Shown in pieces: positions 23,009 to 31,728 of a stretch of DNA of 35,362 nucleotides. The translations under genes and the position numbers were made by a program. The stretch's first letter is position 1. Each line of letters opens with the position of its first letter. This DNA is from Candidatus Gastranaerophilales bacterium (GTDB lineage Bacteria > Cyanobacteriota > Vampirovibrionia > Gastranaerophilales > Gastranaerophilaceae), in assembly GCA_905236055.1 (NCBI GenBank), contig CAJOOA010000064.1, positions 1 through 35,362 of the forward strand, read 5' to 3'. The notes under the pieces are model-generated. The model worked only from the letters and a program-made list of their open reading frames with translations, was not told where the DNA came from and did not search any database.

Positions 23009-25819
23009 CTAGGAAATTTCATCAAAATCTTCATCGTATTCATCTTCGAATAAAATATTCTGAGAATTCTGCAAAACTTTATTTTTATTTGAATTTTTAT
23101 TTATTGCTAATCCGCCGAGAATTAATGCAAGCCCTGCCGTTATACCTATTGCCCATTTACCGGTTTTAGAAAGGGATCTTGTCGTATTAATTACAACTTC
23201 GTTGGATTCTGCACTTTGTACTTTTCTGTAGTTTTCAATAATCTCGTTACAATTGCTGCGTAATTTAGACAGCAATGTATCTTTTTCTTTGATGGGCTTG
23301 GGATCTGTTTGGAAAGAATTTCTGTATTTTTGAGCAGAAGGTATTCCATCGCGCTTTGTTCTTCCGTTATTTTCCCAATCTGTCTTCATCAACCTGTGGT
23401 TTTGGAGCATCAAATCCTGCACCTGTTTACCGGAATCATCTATTAGTGCTCTCCTATAACATTCGGCTAAGTCATTTTCTATAATCTTATCTCTGAAAGG
23501 TCTTAAAACATCAAAGTTGTATTCATAATTTAATGTCGCATCCGTTAAAATCTTTTCTGTAATAACTTCTTCCGTAACATTTGCAGAATGAATATTAGAT
23601 TTTATTTTGTTACGGAATCTTTTTATAGCATTATCTAATTCAGCATTATCTTCCGCATTAAGATTTGCCTTTATTTCATCAAGATGCATTGTATATGCAT
23701 GTTTTGTTTTGTAACCGGTAACTTTTTCCGCCTCACCCTCAAAAGAAGCATCAAAATTCTTCTGACTCAAACCCTGAATATCTGTAACAATAGGTGATGC
23801 AAACATTTTCATGGACTCTAAATCAGTAAGCTCACAAGGAGCAAACCTGGATGGGAAAATTGTGAAATCCGCCGCTGAAGCAAACGGTTTATTTGGCAAA
23901 AAGCCGTCAATATAAACCACTCTACCAGCAACGTCGGAATCCTTTGCATATTGCTTAATAATTTTTACACATTTATCTGTTTCATCCGCAGTAGGACCAC
24001 CTACAAATAACACGGAATATTTATCCTGTTGTCCGTATGTTTTCAGATAGTTGATAAAAGAGCGCAATACTGAATCCATCGCTTTTTGAGCATCGCTTCT
24101 GCCCCATGCGGCAAGTAGTTTTACCTTACTGCCTTCTTTTTGAGCTTCAAGCAAAATATCTTTCTTAACATAACCATAAACTTTTGCGTCTTTATTTTTC
24201 AATCCCAAAATAAAGTTACTGAAATCTTTTTCGTGACCTTCAACTTCTTTTAGCCGATTAAGTTCTTTGAGGACATCTTCATTAAATCGGGTAAACAAAT
24301 TAACCTTATTTTGTCTTTTGATTTCTCTTACATGCCCAATATCAACGGCGCCCTCTTTAATTTTTTCTGCATCAAAAGCTTTTATGGGCTCTATCGTTAT
24401 TTTGTTACCGTTTACGTTAAGTTCTATGCTGTCTTTATAATATCCGCCTACACCTTGAGTTGTTGCAGGATTCATTTCTACATTCTCAAATGCATTAACT
24501 ATACCTTCAAGAACGCCATTTTCTTTGAGATCTTTGAGATATTTATAAATACTGGGCGCAAATTCGGGGTCAGTAGCAAGTGCTTCTGCATATTTTTCCG
24601 AAACCGGATGTATCTTTGTTACCAAACCTTTTTCCGCCCAATATACCGTGTTTTTAAAAGGACTTACTTGCCCTTGCGCATCAAGAAACTCTTTAGGAAG
24701 GAGATTTTTAAAATAATCGCTGACCGCTTCACTTCCTTCTCTCGCTGCATCTATAAAGCCCTGATCATTATATACCGCATTCCTTAACTCTTTATCCGCT
24801 ATATTGACAAACATGTTCATATAACTAGTTCTTTGCACATATCCGTCGCCTAAATTGTGTCCTACAAATACTGCTTTTTTACCTTTCCAAAATTCAGTTC
24901 CCTTTGAAACTTTTTGCGCCATATATTCTGACGCATAACCTGCTTGCGAATCATTCAAAATTAATGTCGCTGGATCAAATTTTAAGCCATCAATACTTGC
25001 CTGCTTACATATTTCCGGCATATATTCAATAAAAGCTTTTGCCGCCTTCGCATCAGCAACACCTTTCCAAGTTTGGTTAAGTTTTCCAGGAGTTGTTGAA
25101 TAACCGCCTTTAGAATACGGATCTTTTAATGTTGCTGTAAGGTCGGTAAAGATTTTGAAATCATTTGTTTTCTTTAACTCTCCGTTAACCTCAAGCTGAA
25201 CCCTAAACAGTTTGGTTTCCGATTCTTCTAATCCGCCAAAATCGAGTTTCTTTACGGGATTTGGAATTTCTTCCAGAATAAAAATATTTCCTTTTATTCC
25301 GCTTTTTTCAATTCTCCCGACATCTAAATTCTCTTTCTCAAAAAATTCCTTAATATCTGTATAGTTATTTAAATTCCCGTTTGTAGTCTGAAAATATTTA
25401 CCCTCGTATTTTTTAAACGGACTTTTTTCATCTAATCCTGACGGAATTTTCGGAACATCTACTTTTTCTACTAAACCGTTCTCGGGGTTGTAAGTTATTT
25501 TACCGTTGTATATAGGATCTACCAGTACTTTGTTTTTCTGTGCATAAAATTCAAAAGAATTTTTCATTTCATTTGTTACAAGAGGATCTCGTTCAGAAAC
25601 CCGTAAAGCCCTGAAATCTTGCATAACCGTAGCAACCCCACCCGCTTTATTGTAAGGTGGAATTTCCACACCAAACATAATTACCTGTTCTTTATTACCC
25701 CCTCTAAAATTTATAACAGTGTTTCCGGATCTTAGAATAGGAATCTGACGAGCGTTTACGTTAGAAACGCTACTGTTAATTCTTCTTGAATAATCAGCAC
25801 CTATCGGGTTAATTTTCAT
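23009..25819 (-). CDS. Large membrane-anchored GT5 glycogen/starch synthase-like protein
   Basis: A 936-residue protein related to GlgA, about twice the usual 480 residues. The N-terminus begins MKINPIG and reaches VINFRGG (about 35-41), an F-x-G variant of the tag seen in other genes here. The GT5 entry motif K-A-G-G is at 58-61. The domain has a long insertion (about 80-300). The donor site follows: GHNLGDGYVQ, WGRSDAQKAMD (Arg and Lys kept), and FPSRFAPCELTDLESMK. That last block normally reads F-E-P-C-G-L; the catalytic-region Glu is replaced by Ala and a Glu appears two residues later. A hydrophobic segment (about 889-905) and acidic tail suggest a tail anchor. ATG 25819 has AGGAG (25826-25830); an upstream GTG/ATG extension was dropped. 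It diverges from a GH57 gene. Confidence 0.88.
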   Translation of the reverse strand: MKINPIGADYSRRINSSVSNVNARQIPILRSGNTVINFRGGNKEQVIMFGVEIPPYNKAGGVATVMQDFRALRVSERDPLVTNEMKNSFEFYAQKNKVLVDPIYNGKITYNPENGLVEKVDVPKIPSGLDEKSPFKKYEGKYFQTTNGNLNNYTDIKEFFEKENLDVGRIEKSGIKGNIFILEEIPNPVKKLDFGGLEESETKLFRVQLEVNGELKKTNDFKIFTDLTATLKDPYSKGGYSTTPGKLNQTWKGVADAKAAKAFIEYMPEICKQASIDGLKFDPATLILNDSQAGYASEYMAQKVSKGTEFWKGKKAVFVGHNLGDGYVQRTSYMNMFVNIADKELRNAVYNDQGFIDAAREGSEAVSDYFKNLLPKEFLDAQGQVSPFKNTVYWAEKGLVTKIHPVSEKYAEALATDPEFAPSIYKYLKDLKENGVLEGIVNAFENVEMNPATTQGVGGYYKDSIELNVNGNKITIEPIKAFDAEKIKEGAVDIGHVREIKRQNKVNLFTRFNEDVLKELNRLKEVEGHEKDFSNFILGLKNKDAKVYGYVKKDILLEAQKEGSKVKLLAAWGRSDAQKAMDSVLRSFINYLKTYGQQDKYSVLFVGGPTADETDKCVKIIKQYAKDSDVAGRVVYIDGFLPNKPFASAADFTIFPSRFAPCELTDLESMKMFASPIVTDIQGLSQKNFDASFEGEAEKVTGYKTKHAYTMHLDEIKANLNAEDNAELDNAIKRFRNKIKSNIHSANVTEEVITEKILTDATLNYEYNFDVLRPFRDKIIENDLAECYRRALIDDSGKQVQDLMLQNHRLMKTDWENNGRTKRDGIPSAQKYRNSFQTDPKPIKEKDTLLSKLRSNCNEIIENYRKVQSAESNEVVINTTRSLSKTGKWAIGITAGLALILGGLAINKNSNKNKVLQNSQNILFEDEYDEDFDEIS

Positions 25820-25876
25820 ATTGAACTCCTTACACACAAAATCCTACTAATATATAAAACGCCTCAAAACAAAACT

Positions 25877-25949
25877 TGCTAGTATATTTAAAATTAATTA
25901 AATAACTTAAAGTAAATGTGCGAGGGACCATTACAACGTCATACTAGCA
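25877..25949. repeat. 9-bp inverted repeat between the GT5 and GH57 genes
   Basis: TGCTAGTAT (25877-25885) and its exact complement ATACTAGCA (25941-25949) lie 55 bases apart. The left arm sits close to the GT5 promoter region. Possible operator half-sites. Confidence 0.4.
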
Positions 25950-25983
25950 GAAATACGCAGTTTTTTCAAGGGTTAAAAGCATA

Positions 25984-25997
25984 TTAACTTAAGTTAA
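25984..25997. promoter_or_regulatory. 14-bp perfect palindrome, candidate operator
   Basis: TTAACTTAAGTTAA is perfectly palindromic. Its centre is about 60 bases before the predicted GH57 transcript start, a usual activator position. A related imperfect dyad, TAACTTAAAGTAA (25903-25915), lies about 80 bases away on the GT5 side. Confidence 0.5.
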
Positions 25998-26015
25998 ATT
26001 TTAGTTGTCATACTC

Positions 26016-26044
26016 TTGAAATAGCATGTTGTTTAATTTATACT
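26016..26044 (+). promoter_or_regulatory. Predicted GH57 promoter
   Basis: TTGAAA (26016-26021), 17 bases, TATACT (26039-26044), giving a leader of about 16 bases with a G-rich Shine-Dalgarno (GGTGGGG) before GTG 26067. Confidence 0.6.
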
Positions 26045-26066
26045 CATGGCATAGGTGGGGTGAAGT

Positions 26067-28283
26067 GTGAAAAAATTATCACTTGCAATATATTGGCACA
26101 TGCATCAGCCGGTCTATGAAATTGAAGGCACTTACCTTATGCCTTGGACACGTTTACATGCGGTCAAGGATTATCTCGATATGATTTTATTTTTGGAAAA
26201 ATATCCAAAATTAAAGTTAAATTGTGATATAGTCCCTGCCCTTTTGGATACCTTAATTGCTTATTCTGAAGGTGCTCATGATATTCATTCCGAGCTTACC
26301 ATTTCGGATGTTTCAATCATGTCAGCTGAAGAAAAATCTTTTGTACTTTTAAATTTCTTTAGTCCGAAGTTTGAAACAATGGTATTTAAGAGCGAAACCT
26401 ATAAAGAGCTGTATCAGAAAAGATTTAGTGATGATTTTTGCAACCCCAACGATTTTACAGGTCGCGAAATTTCTGATTTGATGGCTCTTTTCAACCTCGT
26501 ATGGATTGATCCCGTACATTATGAAAGATATCCGGAATTACAACGGCTTTGGGAAAAACAGAAGGATTACACACAAGAAGACAGAATTGAAATTATTAAC
26601 ATTCATCGCAAAATTATAAGCGAAATTATACCAACTTACAAAAAGTATATTGATGAGGGCAGAATAGAAATCACGGCAAGTACATACTATCACGCAATAT
26701 TGCCAATTCTTATAGATATGAAGTCTACGCTAAAATCTGTACCCACTACAGAAGGACTTCCTTCAACATTAAGTATGCGTGATACTGCTGCTTATCAGGT
26801 TAAAATGGGCATAAAGAGAATTGAGGAGATTTTTGGTGTTCGTCCGGAGGGCTTTTGGCCCCCTGAATTATGCATTTGCCCCAAAACACTCGATTTACTT
26901 GCAAAAGAAGGTATTAAATGGACTATTTCGGATGAAAAAATTCTATCTGCATCTACGGGCTTCGATTTCGTCAGGGATTTCAAAGGAAATCTTAATGACC
27001 CTTATCACTTACTGAAAACATATCAGTTTAAAACAAAATCAACACCTATTAATTTAATATTCAGGGATCGCTCGATTCCAAACCTAATAAATTTTGAATA
27101 TGCAGGAATTAATCCGAGAATGGCTGCAGGTGATTTATACGAAAAAATTAAAAATATTCAGAATAAACTTTTGATATCACCTGATAACTCTCATCTTTTA
27201 ACCATTGCTCAGGATGGTGAAAATTGTTGGGAAAATTACGAAAACGACGGTAATGATTTTCTAAACGATTTTTATTCGCTTCTTGAAAATGACGAAACAT
27301 TAGAAACAGTTTTAATTTCAGATTATATAAAAGCTGACGAACACAAAAAAGAACTTCACAAAATCAGCCCGGGTTCATGTGTAGATAAATCTTTCAAATA
27401 TTGGATAGGGGACCCCACCAAAAACAGAGCTTGGTATTATCTAAAAAATGCAAAAGACGTATTTGACAAAATGGCTTCAAAAAATAATAAAAATACTGAA
27501 ATTGCCAGAAGAGAATTATTAATAGCACAGAGCAGTGATTGGTTCTGGTGGTATGGTGAACCAAATAATTCAGGACAAGATTTTGTCTTTGATTATATGT
27601 TTAGGGAACACGTTAAAAACATTTATCTTGCGCTCGGCTGCGATGTTCCGGAATACTTAAATAATTCTCTTATAAGTAAAATCGAAATACCGTTCAAAAA
27701 GCCATCCCGAGAAATCACACCGAAGATGGACGGATTATATACGAGCGATGATGATTGGTATAATTCGGGCTTAATAAGTTTATTAGACGGACCTGTTCAC
27801 AGAGAGAGCAAAAACATCGATAAGATACTTTTCGGATGCGATAACAAAAACATGTATTTCAGGTTACATGTTAATAAGAATCCTGATGATATTAGTTTTA
27901 TTGACAGGATTAATCAGTTATACATATATGTACGTAATGCAACACATGCCGGTTCTCGTGCTTATATAAGGTTAATAAGTAAGACAGACAATCCTTACCC
28001 GATTCTAAATGAAAAATTTGAAAAAGAATTAACACTTACTCTGGTTAAAGATACTTTATATCCGCCAAGACTATCCACATGTTTACATCAAAATATGTGG
28101 ACACTTGCAAATCCAGAGGGAGTAAATTTGGTTTACAAAGACGTAATCGATTTGTCTGTGCCTTTTGATACCTTAGGTGTAAACCACGGCGAAAAGGTAG
28201 AATTCTTCATCGCAAATACCGATTCCGGAGTAAAAAATACCTATATTCCGCAAGAAGTTATGCTCTCAATGAAAAGACGTTAA
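26067..28283 (+). CDS. GH57 glycoside hydrolase (amylase/pullulanase type) with C-terminal beta domain
   Basis: A 738-residue cytoplasmic enzyme (no signal peptide). The GH57 barrel shows motif 1 W-H-M-H-Q-P (10-15), the catalytic nucleophile E267 in GFWPPELC, and the general acid D383 in AQDGENCW. A C-terminal domain (about 560-738) with TSDDDWYNSG and repeated strands resembles the glucodextranase-type beta domain found on GH57 amylopullulanases. The expected substrate is an alpha-glucan such as glycogen. GTG 26067 is the start, since the protein must begin just ahead of the L-A-I-Y-W-H motif. It is divergent from the GT5 gene, pairing synthesis with breakdown. Confidence 0.93.
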   Translation: MKKLSLAIYWHMHQPVYEIEGTYLMPWTRLHAVKDYLDMILFLEKYPKLKLNCDIVPALLDTLIAYSEGAHDIHSELTISDVSIMSAEEKSFVLLNFFSPKFETMVFKSETYKELYQKRFSDDFCNPNDFTGREISDLMALFNLVWIDPVHYERYPELQRLWEKQKDYTQEDRIEIINIHRKIISEIIPTYKKYIDEGRIEITASTYYHAILPILIDMKSTLKSVPTTEGLPSTLSMRDTAAYQVKMGIKRIEEIFGVRPEGFWPPELCICPKTLDLLAKEGIKWTISDEKILSASTGFDFVRDFKGNLNDPYHLLKTYQFKTKSTPINLIFRDRSIPNLINFEYAGINPRMAAGDLYEKIKNIQNKLLISPDNSHLLTIAQDGENCWENYENDGNDFLNDFYSLLENDETLETVLISDYIKADEHKKELHKISPGSCVDKSFKYWIGDPTKNRAWYYLKNAKDVFDKMASKNNKNTEIARRELLIAQSSDWFWWYGEPNNSGQDFVFDYMFREHVKNIYLALGCDVPEYLNNSLISKIEIPFKKPSREITPKMDGLYTSDDDWYNSGLISLLDGPVHRESKNIDKILFGCDNKNMYFRLHVNKNPDDISFIDRINQLYIYVRNATHAGSRAYIRLISKTDNPYPILNEKFEKELTLTLVKDTLYPPRLSTCLHQNMWTLANPEGVNLVYKDVIDLSVPFDTLGVNHGEKVEFFIANTDSGVKNTYIPQEVMLSMKRR

Positions 28284-28305
28284 TTTGCATGCACTAATTT
28301 AAGAT

Positions 28306-29328
28306 TTAGGCAATTTCTTTTAGCCATCCTTCAGGAGCTTCTATTCTGCCCATTTGAATTCCTGTCAGCGTATCATAAAGTTTTTGTGTTATTTCACCCA
28401 TATGCGTCATACCTGCAGGAATTAAGATTTCTTTCCCGTGGTCAACTATTTTCCCGACAGGAGAAAGTACTGCAGCAGTTCCGCAGAGAGCACATTCTTT
28501 AAACTCAGGAACTTCCGTCATATAAATTTCACGTTCTTCCGCTTCCAAGCCCAAATATTTTTGCGCAACATACATCAATGAACGTCTGGTAATAGAAGGT
28601 AAAATCGTATTAGATTTTGGAGTAACAACTTTATTATCTTTAGTTACAAAAATTATATTTGCACCGCCGGTTTCCTCAACCTTGGTTCTTGTTGCAGAAT
28701 CAAGATAGATATTTTCGCTGTAACCTTGATTATGCGCATCTACTATTGCATGCAAGCTCATTGCATAATTCAAACCCGCTTTTACATGCCCTGTTCCTCT
28801 CGGAGCAGCCCTGTCAAAATCAGGTACTCTTAAAGTAATCGGTTTTGCCCCGCCTTTAAAATACGGACCCACCGGTGTTGTAAAGATTCTAAATTGGAAT
28901 TCTGTTGCCGGTTTTACACCAATGACAGCATTTGAACCAAACATGTAAGGCCTCAGATACAAAGTCGCACCTGAACCATAAGGGGGAACATATTCTAAAT
29001 TTGCTTTTACTACTTTTTCAACAGCATCGACAAATCTTTCTTCCGGAAAAACAGGCATTTCCAATCTTTTTGCAGTATCTGCCATTCTTTTTGCATTCAT
29101 ATCAGGCCTAAAGCACACAACTCTGTTATCTACCGTACGATATGCTTTCAAACCCTCAAAGCACGTCTGAGCATATTGAAGTACGCACGCACTTTCGTTT
29201 AATGTTATCGTTTCATCTGTGGTTAAGTTACCTTTGTCCCACTTTCCGTCTTTATAGTTTGATACATATCTATAATCCGTTTTTATATAGCCAAACCCAA
29301 GTGATGACCAATCAATATCTTTTACCAT
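28306..29328 (-). CDS. ilvE: Branched-chain amino acid aminotransferase
   Basis: A 340-residue class IV PLP aminotransferase of the type II (eukaryotic-like, about 340-360 residue) BCAT group. It transfers amino groups to the keto acids of leucine, isoleucine and valine. Seen are CFEGLKAYR, LYLRPYMFG, the PLP lysine K183 in GHVKAGLNY, VEETGGANI and ECALCGTAAVLSPV. ATG 29328 follows GGAG (29335-29338); 23 upstream in-frame residues were dropped. It ends 22 bases from the GH57 stop, with no hairpin seen. Confidence 0.95.
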   Translation of the reverse strand: MVKDIDWSSLGFGYIKTDYRYVSNYKDGKWDKGNLTTDETITLNESACVLQYAQTCFEGLKAYRTVDNRVVCFRPDMNAKRMADTAKRLEMPVFPEERFVDAVEKVVKANLEYVPPYGSGATLYLRPYMFGSNAVIGVKPATEFQFRIFTTPVGPYFKGGAKPITLRVPDFDRAAPRGTGHVKAGLNYAMSLHAIVDAHNQGYSENIYLDSATRTKVEETGGANIIFVTKDNKVVTPKSNTILPSITRRSLMYVAQKYLGLEAEEREIYMTEVPEFKECALCGTAAVLSPVGKIVDHGKEILIPAGMTHMGEITQKLYDTLTGIQMGRIEAPEGWLKEIA

Positions 29329-29362
29329 GCTTCTCTCCAAATCTCCTGTCGATAGCACTATT

Positions 29363-29390
29363 ATATTACAAATATTACGAAAAATAACAA
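29363..29390 (-). promoter_or_regulatory. Predicted ilvE promoter
   Basis: On the minus strand TTGTTA (29390-29385), 16 bases, TAATAT (29368-29363). Confidence 0.45.
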
Positions 29391-29407
29391 TCGGCATGTT
29401 TTTATAC

Positions 29408-29436
29408 TTGTGTTAGAAATGTTTATAATATAATAT
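29408..29436 (+). promoter_or_regulatory. Predicted promoter of the acidic coiled-coil gene
   Basis: TTGTGT (29408-29413), 17 bases, TAATAT (29431-29436), with an overlapping TATAAT at 29429-29434. The Shine-Dalgarno GAGGGAG follows near 29457. Confidence 0.5.
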
Positions 29437-29469
29437 TTACATCAGTATAAATTTACGAGGGAGTAGATT

Positions 29470-30060
29470 ATGAATAACGAAAGCGTAGGGAAAAAAATAG
29501 TTGAGGCCTTAAAAAAACAAGCTGAAAGTATGGATATGAATGAATCTGTTGATACATCGGTTTTTGAAGATTCTGCTCAAGAAGAATTTTTAAGCACTGC
29601 TGAAACTTCCGACAGCGACGACTTCTTTGCGGAAGCAAAACAAGAAACAACCTCTTCAAATTTCTTTGATGATATTGAAGAAGAAAAACCCGCAGGTTTT
29701 ATGTCGGATCCGCAAACCCAAATGCCCGGAATAGACATTGCTACGGATAATTTCGAAATGCCTTCAAATATAGCTGTATTAAAGAAACTTATTTCTCAAC
29801 TTCCGAGCGGAGTTTCAAGACATACAGGCGCACAAATAATTAAACAGACTATGGAAGCCCTTGGAATCTCAATGAAAAGCGTTTTGCAAGATGCTCAGCA
29901 AGTTCAGGAAGGATTAAAAACTTCTGCAAGAGAATGCCAAGGTACAATTCAAGAATACAAAAAACAAATTCTTAGTCTTGAGAAACAATCTCAAAATTAT
30001 CAAAAACAATATTCTGCACTTAATGATTTAATAAGTTTGTTTATACAAACAACTAAGTAA
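29470..30060 (+). CDS. Acidic protein with C-terminal coiled coil, unknown function
   Basis: A 196-residue cytoplasmic protein I do not recognise. Residues 1-95 are very acidic and Ser/Phe-dotted (SNFFDDIEEEKPAGFMSD), likely disordered. Residues about 96-145 form a compact helical block (PSNIAVLKKLISQLPSGV, then QTMEALGISMKSVLQDA) and lead into a coiled coil to the end (ECQGTIQEYKKQILSLEK, with regular heptads). This plan resembles cell-shape, polarity or scaffold proteins, but no family can be named. It has its own promoter, a GAGGGAG Shine-Dalgarno and a strong terminator, so it is a single-gene unit. Confidence 0.85.
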   Translation: MNNESVGKKIVEALKKQAESMDMNESVDTSVFEDSAQEEFLSTAETSDSDDFFAEAKQETTSSNFFDDIEEEKPAGFMSDPQTQMPGIDIATDNFEMPSNIAVLKKLISQLPSGVSRHTGAQIIKQTMEALGISMKSVLQDAQQVQEGLKTSARECQGTIQEYKKQILSLEKQSQNYQKQYSALNDLISLFIQTTK

Positions 30061-30076
30061 TCAACAAAATGTAGAG

Positions 30077-30107
30077 CGGGAGGGTAGAATACTCTCCCGT
30101 TTTTATT
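30077..30107 (+). terminator. Strong intrinsic terminator
   Basis: A 10-bp stem CGGGAGGGTA (30077-30086) with one G-U pair, loop GAA, complement 30090-30099, then TTTTT. It ends the acidic coiled-coil gene. Confidence 0.9.
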
Positions 30108-30132
30108 GCAATTTTATACACTAAACAAAAGA

Positions 30133-30162
30133 GGCGGGATGGTTGTTTAGACCAATCCCGCC
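30133..30162 (-). terminator. Second hairpin, terminator of the minus-strand small gene
   Basis: GGCGGGATGGT (30133-30143) pairs with ACCAATCCCGCC (30151-30162) with one bulged A. On the minus strand it is followed by a T-rich run and lies 31 bases past the stop of the 52-residue gene. It may also back up the first terminator. Confidence 0.75.
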
Positions 30163-30193
30163 CTTTTAGGGTATTTGTACTTTTGAGTCCTTA

Positions 30194-30352
30194 TTATACT
30201 CTTAATTCTTCCCGTTCGGAAAAGAATTCAACTACTGTATCCATTACATTGTCAAAAAAGAAATCAAGTTCCCCTGAAATACTCATCTCACTGCCGCCTT
30301 CTACAGATTGCGATTTACTCAATCTTGATAACATTTCATTTTCGATACGCAT
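30194..30352 (-). CDS. 52-residue protein of unknown function
   Basis: A small minus-strand gene in a 527-base gap. ATG 30352 has AGGA seven bases ahead, and it runs 52 codons to TAA at 30194-30196, with a terminator hairpin just beyond. The protein begins MRIENEMLSRLSKS, has a short Gly/Ser turn, then an acidic amphipathic helix (DFFFDNVMDTVVEFFSE) with regularly spaced Phe/Val. No signal peptide or membrane segment. A complete gene layout (Shine-Dalgarno, frame, terminator) argues it is real. Function unknown; a small helical partner protein is a guess. Confidence 0.75.
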   Translation of the reverse strand: MRIENEMLSRLSKSQSVEGGSEMSISGELDFFFDNVMDTVVEFFSEREELRV

Positions 30353-30587
30353 ATTCTAATCCTTTCCTGTATATTTCCGATTCTGCTTCTTAACTGCTTA
30401 CAGTTTTTATATCGGCAATTTTTTCTAAAACTTTAGAGTTTTTGTTAATTTTGTTACAAAAATTTACACTTAAATTCCATTTAGTTTTTAATGTTAAATT
30501 TCATGAAGTCAAGGATAAAATTTCCTTGTCAGAAGATGCTGTTTATACTAAAATAATGGGGTAGAGAGATATTTAAGGGGTATTTAT
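30353..30587. other. Divergent intergenic region between the small gene and dnaN
   Basis: It contains the dnaN promoter and two dyads: TCTAAAACTTTAGA (30424-30437) and CAAGGA...TCCTTG (30510-30528). No cluster of DnaA boxes (TTATCCACA-like) is visible, so I see no origin here. Confidence 0.5.
30526..30554 (+). promoter_or_regulatory. dnaN promoter
   Basis: TTGTCA (30526-30531), 17 bases, TAAAAT (30549-30554), a strong match. The -35 overlaps the right arm of the inverted repeat CAAGGA (30510-30515) / TCCTTG (30523-30528), a likely operator position. Confidence 0.7.
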
Positions 30588-31709
30588 ATGAGATTTATCG
30601 CCGGGAAAGAAGATTTGTTAAACGGAATAAGAATTGTTGAAAGAGCTACCGTAGTTAAAGGTTTGCAACCTGTTCTTGCAAATGTTTTAATCGAAACTCT
30701 TGAAAATAATCAGATTAAATTAACCGCAACAGATTTCGATTTATCAATAACAACTGTTATTAATGCTCAAGTTGAAGAACAAGGCAAATTTACACTTCCT
30801 GCAAGAAAACTCGGAGATATAATATCGAGATTACAAGATGAACTTGTAAAAATAGAGTTAAATGGCTCTGTTGCAACAATAACTTGTAAAAAAACAAAGT
30901 TTGACATAATCGGAATTTCCGCAAACGAATTCCCGCAAGTTGAAGAAAATATCTCAGAAGAAGATTCGATAGAGATTGAAACAAAACCGTTTATAAAAGC
31001 AATAAGACAGGTCGTTTCAGCAGCTGCTAACTACGAAACGAACAATCTTCTTTCAGGCGTTGTTTGTGAAGTTAATAAAAATATATTAGAAATGGCAGCC
31101 ACAGACGGTAATCGTTTGGCAAGAGTAAGAGAAGTAGTGAAGAACAATTCCGCTGACAGCGAAAAAACATTTGAAATGCTGCTTTCTTCAAGAGTATTGG
31201 CAGAGCTTTCAAAAATTTCTTTACTTACGGAATCCGAAAATATCAAAATATGTAAAGAAGTTAAGAAAATTGTAATAACAATCGACAGAACAAAGATTAT
31301 TACAAGACTCATGCAAGGGCAGTTCCCAAAATATAACCAACTCATTCCGCAAACTTTCCCGAAGGAAGCAATTATGGATAAATTCAACCTAATTTCCGCA
31401 CTTGAAAGAGTTGCGATAATGGTTAATGAAAAAAACAGCATCGTTAAATTCAACTTTGCCGATAATCAATTAACCTTGTCGGGTGATTCTCCTGAAGCAG
31501 GCAACTCTCAGGATATAATCGATATCAAATATTCTGGCGAACCTCTTACAATTGCATTCAACTACAAATTTGTACTCGAATTTCTTAAAATAGTTGAATC
31601 GGAAGAAGTCGCGGTTAAACTCAATTCTTCGCTTTCGGCAACAGTATTTGCACCATGTTCTGATGAAGATTATATCTACCTCGTCATGCCCGTACAATTA
31701 AGAGGATAG
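30588..31709 (+). CDS. dnaN: DNA polymerase III beta sliding clamp
   Basis: A 373-residue beta clamp, the ring that holds the replicative polymerase on DNA. Three clamp domains are seen: RIVERATVVKGLQPVLANVLI at the N-terminus, LTATDFDLSI, TLPARKLGDIISRL, ATDGNRLARVR in the middle, GQFPKYNQLIPQ, and the typical end YLVMPVQLRG. The length is normal. ATG 30588 follows AGGGG. dnaA is not next to it. leuD follows after 19 bases, so the two are probably co-transcribed. Confidence 0.97.
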   Translation: MRFIAGKEDLLNGIRIVERATVVKGLQPVLANVLIETLENNQIKLTATDFDLSITTVINAQVEEQGKFTLPARKLGDIISRLQDELVKIELNGSVATITCKKTKFDIIGISANEFPQVEENISEEDSIEIETKPFIKAIRQVVSAAANYETNNLLSGVVCEVNKNILEMAATDGNRLARVREVVKNNSADSEKTFEMLLSSRVLAELSKISLLTESENIKICKEVKKIVITIDRTKIITRLMQGQFPKYNQLIPQTFPKEAIMDKFNLISALERVAIMVNEKNSIVKFNFADNQLTLSGDSPEAGNSQDIIDIKYSGEPLTIAFNYKFVLEFLKIVESEEVAVKLNSSLSATVFAPCSDEDYIYLVMPVQLRG

Positions 31710-31728
31710 GGGTAAAAGGAGTAAGAGA

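Noticed and set aside
24311-24787. 158-codon plus-strand frame opposite the GT5 gene
   Set aside because: Phe/Tyr-rich composition typical of an antisense shadow, no Shine-Dalgarno, and the minus-strand gene is clearly coding here.
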